Positions 1-8,520 of a stretch of 34,658 bases of DNA are shown one piece after another. The notes below the pieces were generated by a model that did no database searches, was not told where the DNA came from, and was given only the letters and a program-made list of their open reading frames with translations. The DNA comes from Planctomycetota bacterium. Lineage in GTDB: Bacteria; Planctomycetota; UBA1135; GCA-002686595. The stretch spans positions 1 to 34,658 of the forward strand of contig JANQEJ010000085.1 in NCBI GenBank assembly GCA_028278425.1, written 5' to 3'. The position numbers and the translations under genes are program-made. Numbering within the stretch: position 1 is the first letter of the stretch; every line of letters starts with the position of its first letter.

Positions 1-1206
1 GAACCCGCGCGTCGCCCAGCCGACCATGCGCAACGCCGATGCGCCGAGGCCCTTCGCGTCGCCGAAGTCGAGGAAGCGCGGGACGAGCGTGCCGCCGTCG
101 CCCGTCTCCTCCGCCGGGAACTGCAGGTACAGCGCGTTTTCCTGCCCAACCCAGTGCGTGATGTAGAGGTCGAGGTCCAGGTCCGCGTCCAGGTCGCACA
201 CCGTCATCCCCATCGCGCCGCGATAGTCGCCGAGCAATGCCTCCGCCGTCCGGTCGACGTACGTGCCGTCGCCCCGGTTCACGAAGAGCGCGTTGTCCGA
301 CACGTCGTTCGCAACGTAGAGATCCGGCCAGCCGTCGCGGACCAGGTCCGCGAAGACGGCGCCGAGCCCCCTGCCGGTGGGATTGTCGATTCCCAGCGCC
401 TCCGCCCGCTCGACGAAAACCCCGCCGCCGCCGTTCTCGAAGTACAGGTTGCGCTCGGGCTCAAACGACGACGGGTTCAGCAAGACCGGGATGTCGAGAC
501 TGTACTGCGAGGCGGACGCTCCGCCCGCGCCGAGCGACGCGTCGAAGCGCACGTAGCCGCAGACGTAGACGTCGACGTCCCCGTCCCGGTCGGGGTCGCC
601 CACGGCGATCCCGCTCCAGAACCCCTCGAACCCCGACACGCCCGCGGCCTCACTCACGTCGGTGAAGCGGCCGTCGCCCCCGTTGTCGAGGACGCGCACC
701 GCCTCGTAGGCCGTCGTGCACAGGTCGAGATCGCCGTCGCCCTCGCGGTCGAAGAAGGCCGCCGCCATTCCGGTTCCGCCGAGGTCGAGCCGCGCGCGCG
801 CGGTCACGTCCTCGAACGTGCCGTCGCCGCGGTTGCGGTAGAGCGCCGCCTTCGCCCCCTCCATCCCGGCCGGCGCGACGTTCATCAACAGCGCGTCGGT
901 CCACCCGTCGAGGTCGACGTCCGCGAGCGCCACGCCGGAGCCCATGTCCTCGACGATCGTGCCCGCGCGCGCGCCGGGGAAGTGATGGAAGGCGATCCCC
1001 GCCGACGCGCTCGCGTCGGTGAAGCGCACCGCCGGTGCGTCCGAGGGCACGCCGCGCGCGAGGGTGTCGACCAGGCCCTCGGTGCGCTCGCCGGGGACGT
1101 ACTCCGCCTCGCGCTCGCGCAAGACGAGCCAGACGGCCACCGCCCCCAGGATCAGCCCGGCGGCGATGAGAAGACGGAGAAGCCCGCGGTGGCGCAGGAG
1201 TGTCAT
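1..1206 (-). CDS. CRTAC1-like FG-GAP/VCBS repeat protein, C-terminus cut by window edge
   Basis: The frame is open from the ATG at 1206 to the first base of the window (402 codons), so the C-terminus is missing. Residues about 9-28 form one hydrophobic signal-anchor after a basic start, indicating export or membrane anchoring. The rest carries repeated calcium-loop motifs of the FG-GAP/VCBS beta-propeller type (DVDLDGWTD, DREGDGDLD, DPDRDGDVD, DLDADLDLD), each followed by phrases such as YRNRGDGTFEDVT. This pattern is typical of the CRTAC1 family, which often ends in an ASPIC/UnbV domain that would lie outside the window. The start codon directly follows the stop of the upstream five-haem cytochrome gene, so the two are probably cotranscribed. 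No enzymatic function can be assigned; a surface binding role is inferred. Confidence 0.88.
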   Translation of the reverse strand, partial: MTLLRHRGLLRLLIAAGLILGAVAVWLVLREREAEYVPGERTEGLVDTLARGVPSDAPAVRFTDASASAGIAFHHFPGARAGTIVEDMGSGVALADVDLDGWTDALLMNVAPAGMEGAKAALYRNRGDGTFEDVTARARLDLGGTGMAAAFFDREGDGDLDLCTTAYEAVRVLDNGGDGRFTDVSEAAGVSGFEGFWSGIAVGDPDRDGDVDVYVCGYVRFDASLGAGGASASQYSLDIPVLLNPSSFEPERNLYFENGGGGVFVERAEALGIDNPTGRGLGAVFADLVRDGWPDLYVANDVSDNALFVNRGDGTYVDRTAEALLGDYRGAMGMTVCDLDADLDLDLYITHWVGQENALYLQFPAEETGDGGTLVPRFLDFGDAKGLGASALRMVGWATRGF

Positions 1207-3294
1207 TCAGAGACGCTCCACGGCGATCGTCGCACGCGCCGTCGACAGGCAGGTCACCGGCGCGGTCAGCCCGGAGTCCTCGCCGAACGCGAAGTCCAGG
1301 AGGTACTGATCGAACTTGCGGTAGTTCAGGCGAGCCTCGACGTGGAGATCGCCCACGAGTTCGTCCGGCACCGCGACCGCGGCCTCCTCGCTCAGCCCAG
1401 GCTTCTCCCCGGGCTCCGGCCCCACGCCGGAGCAGTCGAAGGTGTAGCTCGCGACCTCCTCCGAGCCGGGGAACAGCGAGCGCTTGAAGCGCACGCCCAC
1501 CATCTCCCAGAGGTTGTGCCGATCGATCAGGTTGCCGTACCGGTCCACCGGCTCGGCCTTGAACATGAACGTGCCGGTATCGATGAACTTGTGCTCGTCC
1601 ATCTTGCCCGAGCTGAAGACGACCCGGCCGGAGTCGTCCTTCACGTCGATCTCGATCCAGGCCTGGATGATGTCGAGCGGGCCGGTCGGGAAGTCGTGCC
1701 CCGCCTTGTTGTTGATGATGCGCACGCGGACGTGGACCTCGTCGCCGGGTCGCGCGGAGGCGGGCACGTTCAGCTCGATCGGCACCGCGGGACCCTGTGT
1801 CCAGCGGTCGGCGATCTCCGGGATCTCGAGCTCGCCCTTGAGCCACTGCTCGGTCATCGCGCAGTGCTCCTCGGCGCCGGGCAGGTCGTGCAGGATCGGT
1901 ATGAACTGGTTCGCGCCGAGGAAGCGGTGGCTGCGGTGCTTGCCGTCGTCCTTGGAGCGGTTGAAGTCCGTCAAGTCGCCCGCCGCCGGGTCGGTCGAGT
2001 CCTGGAGCGGCATGTGGCACTCGCGGCACTCGATCGTGCGCCCCGGGTCCTCCTCGTCGTGCCAGCGGCTGGCCTTCCAGTTGTCGTACTGGTTCTGCAA
2101 CTGCACCCAGCCGACCTGGTTGACCTCCTCGTCGATGAACTGCTTGTGGCACGCGGCGCAGAACTCCGGCGTCTTGAACATGCGCCTCGAAAGCGTGGAG
2201 ACGTGCTTCTCCGGGTAGGCGCGGATCAGGAAGTTCGCGAGGAAGGTCGCCGTAGCGCCCTCGCGGAGCTCCCAGACGTAGCGCTCGGGCTGCGTCATCA
2301 CGTAGTTCGCGTTGCCCTTGACGTCGGTCTGGTCGATCGCGTGGCACGCGAGGCACGAGATGCCCTCCTGGTAGCCGGACAGGCCGGTCAGGTCCTCGAC
2401 GCCGATGTTCTTGGTGCCCGAGAAGAGCGAGATCGGGTCGTGGCAACCGCCGCAGTAGCGCGTCGACGCCGGCCCGTTCTGCTCGGCCATCACGCTCTGG
2501 ATCGCCTGGAAGCCGGCGTCCATCGACGCGTAGCGGTGCGCGCTCGGCAGCCACTCGTTGTAGATCTCCTCGTGACAGCCGACCGTGCCGCACGACGCCG
2601 AACCGCTCAGCGTGCGCGGATCGAACGCGCCGCCGGTCGACGTCGTGGCCAGGCTCGGCGCGAAGGGTCCGGCATCCGGGTCGCCGTAGCGGTCGTAGTC
2701 GTCGGGGAACGAGTTGTCGAGCGAGACCGGACGCACGGTAGCGGTCAGGAAGGCGATCGACAGGAGGCACGTCCCCGCACACACGAGCGCCACCCGCCCG
2801 TGCCCTCGGATGCCGGCGGCCAGGTCGGGTGCGCCAGCGGTCTTTGCCCTGCGCTCTCGCGCGAGCACCGTGGCGAGGTGCGGGACCAGGAACAGAATCA
2901 GACCGAACGTGGTCACGATGTGCACCGTTCGCCACAGGTACGTGATGCGCGTGCCGAAGGCGCTCTCCCAGGTCAGGACGACGCCGGAAAGCGAGCAGAC
3001 CACGGCCATCAGCCCGGCGACGTACCCGGTGAACTTCACGTGCGTGAGCGGATACCGCCAGTACGCGGCGACGTGCCGGACGAGGTACCAGACGAACGGC
3101 ACAAGGAAGACGATGCCCACCGCCGTGTGGACGATCACCGCGTGCTGCGTGAACACGCTGAAGGGCAGAGCGAAGATCGCGAGGCCGGTCAGCGTGAGGA
3201 AGAGGAGCAGGCCGGAGACCCATCTTCCCGAAGCGACTTGCCAACCGTCTACGCGTCGCTGAAGCCACGCACCGCGGTCGAGCTTGGGGGCCAT
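1207..3294 (-). CDS. Membrane-anchored multihaem cytochrome c with cytochrome b-like N-terminus
   Basis: The protein has 695 residues. The N-terminal 190 residues hold about five hydrophobic segments (roughly 28-47, 51-72, 88-110, 122-143, 170-188) with several membrane histidines, resembling a small cytochrome b-type or DUF4405-like anchor. The extracytoplasmic part has five c-type haem motifs: a CX4CH at 235-241 (CGTVGCH) and CXXCH at 281-285, 314-318, 379-383 and 423-427. A beta-sandwich with the phrase NNKAGHDFPTG follows. The layout suggests electron transfer between membrane quinol and periplasm, related to cytochrome c554-like multihaem proteins; substrate and partner are unknown. The start is well supported by a perfect AGGAGG at 3299-3304, four bases upstream of the ATG. 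It probably forms an operon with the downstream CRTAC1-like gene. The NxxGHxxPTG domain recurs in the cytochrome at 4908-7007. Confidence 0.9.
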   Translation of the reverse strand: MAPKLDRGAWLQRRVDGWQVASGRWVSGLLLFLTLTGLAIFALPFSVFTQHAVIVHTAVGIVFLVPFVWYLVRHVAAYWRYPLTHVKFTGYVAGLMAVVCSLSGVVLTWESAFGTRITYLWRTVHIVTTFGLILFLVPHLATVLARERRAKTAGAPDLAAGIRGHGRVALVCAGTCLLSIAFLTATVRPVSLDNSFPDDYDRYGDPDAGPFAPSLATTSTGGAFDPRTLSGSASCGTVGCHEEIYNEWLPSAHRYASMDAGFQAIQSVMAEQNGPASTRYCGGCHDPISLFSGTKNIGVEDLTGLSGYQEGISCLACHAIDQTDVKGNANYVMTQPERYVWELREGATATFLANFLIRAYPEKHVSTLSRRMFKTPEFCAACHKQFIDEEVNQVGWVQLQNQYDNWKASRWHDEEDPGRTIECRECHMPLQDSTDPAAGDLTDFNRSKDDGKHRSHRFLGANQFIPILHDLPGAEEHCAMTEQWLKGELEIPEIADRWTQGPAVPIELNVPASARPGDEVHVRVRIINNKAGHDFPTGPLDIIQAWIEIDVKDDSGRVVFSSGKMDEHKFIDTGTFMFKAEPVDRYGNLIDRHNLWEMVGVRFKRSLFPGSEEVASYTFDCSGVGPEPGEKPGLSEEAAVAVPDELVGDLHVEARLNYRKFDQYLLDFAFGEDSGLTAPVTCLSTARATIAVERL

Positions 3295-3406
3295 GACGCC
3301 TCCTGTCGGCTGGAGTTGGGTCGGGCAGCGTATCCCTTCCGCCGACGCCGGTGTGTCAGCAGAAGTGCGTACCGAAGCGCGCGCAAGAGGAGTTGCTGCT
3401 CTCGAC

Positions 3407-4774
3407 TCAGGTGTGCTTCTCCCGTGGATCGATCAGCGCCAGCGCGGATTCGCGCTGCCGCCAGAGGAGCTCGAGCCGGCGCCTCGCCAGACTCGCCGAC
3501 CCGTTCGTCGCCGCCGCGCCGGAGCTCTGGTCGTAGATCGCCTCCAGCGCGTCGCAGTGCTCCGCGAGATCGAGGGGCCGTCGCGGGATTCCGGCCCGGA
3601 GCTTGCGCCGCGTCTCCGGCTCGACCAGGAGCCGCTCCATCGCGCGGGCCAGCTCGCCGACGTCGCCGGGCCGCACGCGGAGCGCCGCGTCGCCCGCGCG
3701 CTCGGGCAGGGCGCCGATCTCGCTGACGATGCAGGGCAGCCCGAGCTCGAAGCACTCGTCGAGCACGAGGCCGTGGGTCTCGAGGCACGTGCTCGGGAAC
3801 ACGGCGGCGTGCGGCGCCACGCCGTAGAGCTCTTCGACGGTGAACGGGCCGTGGAACGTGACGGGCAGACCCTCCGCGCAGGCGCGCAGCTCGGCCTCGA
3901 GCTCCGGCGTGGCGAAGCCGCCCAGCACGTGGAGCTCCACCGGGCGCCGCGGTCGCGACGCGAGAAGCGCGCGGAAGGCCTCCACCAGGACGAGGACGCC
4001 CTTGTGCCGCCCGACGCCGCCCCAGAAAGCGAAGCGGAACGTCCCTTCCGAGGCGGGCACGGGCAGGAGCGGACGACCCGAGAAGCGCGGCCGGTAGCCC
4101 AGCGGCAGGACGCGGAAGGTCTCGCGCGGTATGCCGGTCGTCGAAGCGATCAGGTCCGCGGTGGAGCCGACGCCGACGAGCACGGCGTCCGCGAGCTCCA
4201 GCTCGGCGCGTTTCTCGTCGCGGAAGAGCTCGATCGCCGCCGCGACCTCCTCGTCCGACTCGTGCCCGTAACGCGGTGCGCAATCCAGGCAGCTCTCGAC
4301 CGACAGCGGCTGATCGCAAACTTCCCCGCCGCGACGCGTCCGGAACGCGCGGGGACAGGAGGTGTAGAAATCGTGCAGCGTGACCACCGTGGGAATGCCG
4401 CGGGATCGAGCGACCTCGACCAAGTTGCTCGTCATGCGGATCCACTGGTGGACGTGAACGACCCGGGGAGCGAGCCGGTCGAGCAGCTCTCGCACGAGCG
4501 CCTCCGCGCCGGGATGCCATCCCTTGGAGAAGAGGTCGAAGTAATAGTCGTCGCGATGGAGGCGGTGAACCGGAAGCCCCCCCACGCGCACCTCCTCGAT
4601 GCCGGCGCGCTCCCAACCCGTGTGACTCCCGGTCAGCACGTGGACGTCGAGTCCCCGGCGCGCCTGCTCGCCGCCGACGTCGACGACGTAGGACTCCACG
4701 CCGCCGCGCGTCTCGGGCGCGAACTGGTGCGTGACGTGCAGGACGTCCACACCCGCTACCGGGTCCGTGCGCAT
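3407..4774 (-). CDS. GT4-family glycosyltransferase
   Basis: The 455-residue protein reads as a GT-B fold retaining glycosyltransferase. The N-terminal domain begins with VLHVTHQFAPETRGGVESYV, with the glycine-rich acceptor loop near residue 24. The C-terminal nucleotide-sugar domain has GGVGRHKGV and the EX7E signature ETHGLVLDE followed by GLPCIVSEIGALPE. Between them is a cysteine cluster (TSCPRAF, then CDQ and ESCLDC) seen in a subset of GT4 enzymes and possibly metal-binding. It likely adds a sugar to a surface glycan or protein on the cytoplasmic membrane face; donor and acceptor cannot be read from the sequence. It lies upstream of the membrane cytochrome gene on the same strand with a 112-base gap, and diverges from the second cytochrome gene. 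No Shine-Dalgarno is visible. TAGAAT lies six bases before the ATG, so the message may be leaderless. Confidence 0.9.
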   Translation of the reverse strand: MRTDPVAGVDVLHVTHQFAPETRGGVESYVVDVGGEQARRGLDVHVLTGSHTGWERAGIEEVRVGGLPVHRLHRDDYYFDLFSKGWHPGAEALVRELLDRLAPRVVHVHQWIRMTSNLVEVARSRGIPTVVTLHDFYTSCPRAFRTRRGGEVCDQPLSVESCLDCAPRYGHESDEEVAAAIELFRDEKRAELELADAVLVGVGSTADLIASTTGIPRETFRVLPLGYRPRFSGRPLLPVPASEGTFRFAFWGGVGRHKGVLVLVEAFRALLASRPRRPVELHVLGGFATPELEAELRACAEGLPVTFHGPFTVEELYGVAPHAAVFPSTCLETHGLVLDECFELGLPCIVSEIGALPERAGDAALRVRPGDVGELARAMERLLVEPETRRKLRAGIPRRPLDLAEHCDALEAIYDQSSGAAATNGSASLARRRLELLWRQRESALALIDPREKHT

Positions 4775-4799
4775 GCGGCAATTCTAGCCAGGTTTCCTC

Positions 4800-4844
4800 G
4801 CGGCTCCGGGCTCAACCGGCGGTTTATCCGAATTGCGGAGCCGC
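4800..4844. promoter_or_regulatory. Inverted repeat in divergent intergenic region
   Basis: GCGGCTCCG at 4800-4808 is exactly inverted as CGGAGCCGC at 4836-4844, separated by 27 bases. It lies between the divergently transcribed glycosyltransferase and secreted cytochrome genes. It could be an operator for a dimeric regulator or a hairpin in the leader of the rightward transcript. In such GC-rich DNA a 9-bp inverted repeat may also arise by chance. No convincing -35/-10 pair was found around it. Confidence 0.3.
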
Positions 4845-4907
4845 ATGTCCTTTATCGGGATACTCTCGACGTGTCCACGGGGATCGGAGCCAGCCCGGAG
4901 AAGCACC

Positions 4908-7007
4908 ATGTTCACCTCGCCCATCGCGGACTCCCGCCGTCGTTCCATCGTCACGCCGTGCCTCGTCGTGGCCGTAGCCGTGCTCCTCGTCGCCGCGGTC
5001 GCCTCGCCGACCAACGCCGTCGCCGGAACCGGGGTCTCGGGGGTCGTCGTCGACGCGACGACCTCGCAGCCCCTGTCCGGCGCCCTGGTCTCCTGGCAGG
5101 CGACGGACGAGCGGACCACGACCGCGGGCGACGGCAGCTTCAGCCTCCCCGGCGCGATCGGAGCGAACCTCGTGATCGTCGCGGCGAAGAAGGGCTACTA
5201 CAACAACTCGATCGAGGTGACCAGCCCGGCCACGGGTGAGCAGATCGCGCTCAAGCCCGTGCCGCAGGGAAACAACCCGAACTATCCCTTTCCGAATCCG
5301 CTGAACTGCGGCCTCTGCCACGTCGAGCAGGTCTCCCAGTGGATGGACTCCCCCATGGCCAAGGCCGGGACGAACACCTGGGTCTACGACGTGTACGACG
5401 GATCGGGCAGCCCTGGTGGCGGCGGCGGCTTCGTCTACAAGCAGCACTCGGTCCACGCCGGCAGCAACCCCAACTCGGAATGCGCGTCGTGTCATCAGCC
5501 CGAGCCCTGGATCAAGGCGCCCTATTCCGCGCTCGACCCGATCGGCAACCCGTCGCCCGAGGCGCTCCACGGCGTCTCGTGCGAGGTCTGCCACAAGATC
5601 GCGCACATCGACGAGTCGAAGCCGAACTTCCCCGGCATCTGGCCGGGGGTGGTGACGTTCACGCGGCCGGACCTACCGCTCGTCGACAACCAGGTTCAGT
5701 ACGGCGTGCTCGGGGACTCGTCGTACGAGCTGCCGACCGTGATGCAGCCCTCCTACCAGCCCCAGATGACGGCGGCGATGTGCGCCGCCTGCCACCAGGA
5801 CAAGAACGACCCCGACGGGGACCTGGACTTCGAGGAATCCGACGGCGTCATCTCCGAGCCCACCTACCTCGAGTGGCTCAACAGCCCCTACGCGGATCCA
5901 GCGGCTCCGGAATTCGCCACCTGCGTCGACTGCCACATGCCCGCCTTCGGCGCCACGGAGGTCTGCTCGGCCTTCGGCTATCCGGCGCCGATCCGCGATC
6001 CGGACACGATCCGCTCGCACCGGATCGAGGGAACCACGCCGGCCTTCCTCGAGAACGCGGTGTCCCTGAGCGTCGACGCCGAGCAGCTCGGCGGACAGAT
6101 CGTCGCCGACGTGTCGATCGTGAACGACCAGACGGGGCACAGCGTCCCGACGGGCGTGACGATCCGGAACATGATCCTCCTGGTCGAGGCCTGGCGCGAG
6201 TCCGACGGTCAGATGCTGGCCCACACCGGGACCCAGACGGTCCACACGCTCGGGGGCGTCGGCGACCCCGCCCAGGGCTACTACGCCGGGCTGCCGGGCA
6301 AGCTCTACGCGAAGCACAACCACGACGCGAGCGGCGCGGGCCCGACCTTCTTCACGGACGCGACGGGGATCCTGTGGGACAACCGCATCCCCGCGCTCGG
6401 ACAGGACGACACGCGCTACACCTTCGACGTGCCGCTGGGAACGGGTCCGGTTCACGTGCAGGCGCGATTGATCTACCGGCGCGCGTTCCGCTTCTTCGTC
6501 GACGCGAAGCAGTGGACGCTCGACGGGCACGGGAACCCTCTCGCGGACGTCCAGGCACCGCACTTCGGACATCTGATGGAGCAGTCCGACTGGGCGGGCC
6601 CCGGGGCCGCGCCGGTCACGATCTACGGCAGCGGCTGCGGAGGGCTCGCGATCGGCTCGCAGAACACGCCGAAGGTCGGTGCGACCGACTTCACGGTCAC
6701 GCTTTCGGGCGCGATCCCGGGAGCTCCCGCGGTGTTGCTGCTCGGCTCCAACCCGAGCGACTGGCTCGGCATGCAGTTGCCGCTCGCCTTGGCGCCCTTC
6801 GGCGCGCCGGGCTGCTCGTTGCTCCTGGCTCCGATCAGCGACACGCCGCTGACCGTGGATCCCTCCGGAGGGATCACCATCGTCCCGAACCTCGCGAGCC
6901 CCGCCTACGCGGGCGTCACGCTCCTGGCGCAGTTCGCGGCGGCCGAGCCCTCGCTGCCGCTCGGCTGGGCGCTCTCGGACGCGATGGCGATCTGGATCCA
7001 GCCGTAG
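4908..7007 (+). CDS. Secreted five-haem cytochrome c with regulatory-like Ig domain and C-terminal beta domain
   Basis: The start at 4908 (699 residues) is preferred over the in-frame ATG at 4833. It follows a GGAG at a normal distance and puts a signal peptide at the N-terminus (basic SRRR, then a hydrophobic stretch at about 15-35 ending AVAG). Residues about 41-118 resemble a carboxypeptidase regulatory-like beta domain (GVSGVVVDATTSQPLSGALV). Five CXXCH haem sites follow at 134-138, 192-196, 225-229, 292-296 and 339-343. Next is a beta-sandwich with NDQTGHSVPTG, as in the membrane cytochrome at 1207-3294. The last roughly 115 residues form a Gly/Leu/Pro-rich beta domain ending near LSDAMAIWIQP, which recurs on other secreted proteins in this window. 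A role in extracytoplasmic electron transfer is inferred; no redox partner is identified. Confidence 0.9.
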   Translation: MFTSPIADSRRRSIVTPCLVVAVAVLLVAAVASPTNAVAGTGVSGVVVDATTSQPLSGALVSWQATDERTTTAGDGSFSLPGAIGANLVIVAAKKGYYNNSIEVTSPATGEQIALKPVPQGNNPNYPFPNPLNCGLCHVEQVSQWMDSPMAKAGTNTWVYDVYDGSGSPGGGGGFVYKQHSVHAGSNPNSECASCHQPEPWIKAPYSALDPIGNPSPEALHGVSCEVCHKIAHIDESKPNFPGIWPGVVTFTRPDLPLVDNQVQYGVLGDSSYELPTVMQPSYQPQMTAAMCAACHQDKNDPDGDLDFEESDGVISEPTYLEWLNSPYADPAAPEFATCVDCHMPAFGATEVCSAFGYPAPIRDPDTIRSHRIEGTTPAFLENAVSLSVDAEQLGGQIVADVSIVNDQTGHSVPTGVTIRNMILLVEAWRESDGQMLAHTGTQTVHTLGGVGDPAQGYYAGLPGKLYAKHNHDASGAGPTFFTDATGILWDNRIPALGQDDTRYTFDVPLGTGPVHVQARLIYRRAFRFFVDAKQWTLDGHGNPLADVQAPHFGHLMEQSDWAGPGAAPVTIYGSGCGGLAIGSQNTPKVGATDFTVTLSGAIPGAPAVLLLGSNPSDWLGMQLPLALAPFGAPGCSLLLAPISDTPLTVDPSGGITIVPNLASPAYAGVTLLAQFAAAEPSLPLGWALSDAMAIWIQP

Positions 7008-7395
7008 CGGGGGAACGGGCTACAAGCGCCCGCGCCCCCGTTCTCGCCGCGTTGGAGCGGACAAGAGCCGCCGCGCTCTGGAAGTTGATTCCGTGATTGG
7101 AGCCGGGACCCACGAGACTGAACCCGTTCAGGTCGAGCGTCACGTCCGCGGCGTTGATCGTGATGCCGTTCTGTCCGGGCACTCCGGTCAGGCAGTCGGT
7201 CAGGAAGTAGCGCCCGCACTCGTCGATCGTGAACGGCAGCGAGCTGATCGGTATGCCGATCGCCCGAAGTCCAACCGACTCCTGCTGGGGCGGCCCCACG
7301 GCGGGCGACTGCATCGCCATCGCGGTCAGCAGAAGAGCGGCGATCGCGAAACCGCCGGTGAAGGCGAACGGTCGAAGAAACCGAATCGGTTTCAT
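6916..7395 (-). pseudogene. 5' remnant of a secreted beta-helix-type protein gene
   Basis: The ATG at 7395 has a strong AAGGAG seven bases upstream and starts a clear signal peptide (MKPIRFLRPFAFTGGFAIAA). The following residues (PFTIDECGRYFLTDCLTG, then GITINAADVTLDLNGFSLVG) are the typical opening of secreted right-handed parallel beta-helix proteins. After roughly residue 105, near 7085, the frame turns into Arg/Ala-rich low-complexity sequence and runs antisense into the 3' end of the convergent cytochrome gene, stopping at 6916. Full-length members have several hundred residues, so this looks like a gene truncated by deletion or rearrangement. The exact breakpoint is inferred. The ribosome-binding site is intact, so a fusion peptide could still be made. 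Confidence 0.65.
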
Positions 7396-7494
7396 GGTCA
7401 AACTCCTTCTTCGAAGCAGTGGTGTGAGCAGCCGGTATGCCGGGAGTGCGTCCGGTGACGTCGCCGTTGCAGGCGTTCTCGCAAAGTCCGCACT

Positions 7495-7510
7495 CGAGGG
7501 AAAGCCCTCG
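7495..7510 (-). terminator. Hairpin just downstream of mtfA
   Basis: CGAGGG, AAAG and CCCTCG form a perfect 6-bp stem with a 4-base loop, 19 bases beyond the mtfA stop codon. No T-run follows on the minus strand, so it is not a classical intrinsic terminator. It may stabilise the 3' end or simply be a GC-rich inverted repeat. Confidence 0.3.
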
Positions 7511-7529
7511 CTCGCGCTCTGATCGGCGG

Positions 7530-8315
7530 TTAGAAGCGCCCCCGCCGTCGCCCGCGATGGCGTAGAACGGACGCGCCCTCGAGCTCGCGGCGCGCCGGAT
7601 CCTGCGCGTAGAAGGCGCGCAAGAGCTCGTACAGCTCCCCGTGTCGATCTCGCATCGCCCGCGGCTTCTCGAAGAAGCACTCGGTCGCCACCGCGAAGAA
7701 CTCCGCCGGGTTCGTCGCGCCGTAGGTATCCAGCAGCGCGGCCTTCCCGCGCTGCGCGCGGTCGACGAGGTTCTCGTACTCGCGGCCGACGATGCGCTCC
7801 CACCGCTCGTAGTGCTCGCGCGCCGCGAGCGGCGGCGTTCCGTCCGCGAAGTCGTCGAGCATGTCGAGCTTGTGCGCGAACTCGTGGAACACGGTGTTGC
7901 GCCCGTCGTCGGGATCGCGTCCGCCCTCGTAAGCCTCGTCCCACGCGAGCACGACCGGCCCGCGCACCCAGGCCTCGCCGGCGCGCGGCACGTCGTGATC
8001 CGGAGCTCGATAGGCCGACGGGTACAGGAGAATCGACTCGACCCGGCGGTAGAAGCGGTGGCTCAGGTTGAGGATCAGAAGACACGCCTGCGCGGAGATC
8101 GTCACGCGCATCGCGTCGGTGACCTCCAGGCCGCCGCAGCCTTCCCACGACTTCTCGCGGGAGAACGCGTAGGCGAGGGTCCGAAGCTTCGTCCGCTCGT
8201 CGGCGCCCAGGGCTCCGTAGAAGGGAAGAGCTTCGATCGCGTGCCCCCAGGCCGCCGGAGCCGGCTCCTCGACGTGCTTCTCGGAGAACAACCGACGCAA
8301 CCAGGCGAGACCCAT
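7530..8315 (-). CDS. mtfA: MtfA-type zinc-dependent peptidase
   Basis: The 261-residue product has the M90 zinc peptidase motif HEFAH at 144-148 (H-E-x-x-H), within TVFHEFAHKLDMLD, plus the downstream ATECFFEKP segment typical of MtfA. In Escherichia coli MtfA is a cytosolic peptidase that also binds the glucose repressor Mlc; the Mlc link need not hold here. The N-terminal part (LPFYGALGADERTKLR, then ISAQACLLILN) matches the family. The ATG at 8315 is chosen because an AGGG lies upstream; an in-frame GTG at 8342 would add nine residues. The gene stands alone: the next minus-strand gene upstream ends at 8521, and the truncated beta-helix gene follows. The 205-base gap upstream contains no recognisable gene. 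Confidence 0.9.
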   Translation of the reverse strand: MGLAWLRRLFSEKHVEEPAPAAWGHAIEALPFYGALGADERTKLRTLAYAFSREKSWEGCGGLEVTDAMRVTISAQACLLILNLSHRFYRRVESILLYPSAYRAPDHDVPRAGEAWVRGPVVLAWDEAYEGGRDPDDGRNTVFHEFAHKLDMLDDFADGTPPLAAREHYERWERIVGREYENLVDRAQRGKAALLDTYGATNPAEFFAVATECFFEKPRAMRDRHGELYELLRAFYAQDPARRELEGASVLRHRGRRRGRF

Positions 8316-8520
8316 CGCGACGCGGAACCCTATCCACCGCACCCGCCAGCCGCCATGCGATTCCGGCCGGAGTCCGCGGTCACGGCTTCGTGGAAAGCTG
8401 GAGCGCGATGGACCTCCTGTTCCTCGCCGTCGCCGCCGCGTTCAAGATCGGATCCGGCGAGGCGACCGTCGCGGAGACGTAGTTGGTGCGCTAACAGCCG
8501 GGCGGTCGCCTGCTGACGCC

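Noticed and set aside
154..3726. Very long plus-strand open frame opposite the cytochrome and CRTAC1-like genes
   Set aside because: It is antisense to well-supported genes, rich in Arg, Val, Ala and Asp with no family phrases; such open frames are expected opposite GC-rich codons. The same applies to long antisense frames at 9522-12302, 15061-17382 and 31998-34361.
8408..8482. 24-codon frame MDLLFLAVAAAFKIGSGEAT... with a GGAG upstream, between mtfA and the lipoprotein gene
   Set aside because: Too short, no family match and no context; it may be the start of a lost gene but cannot be supported.
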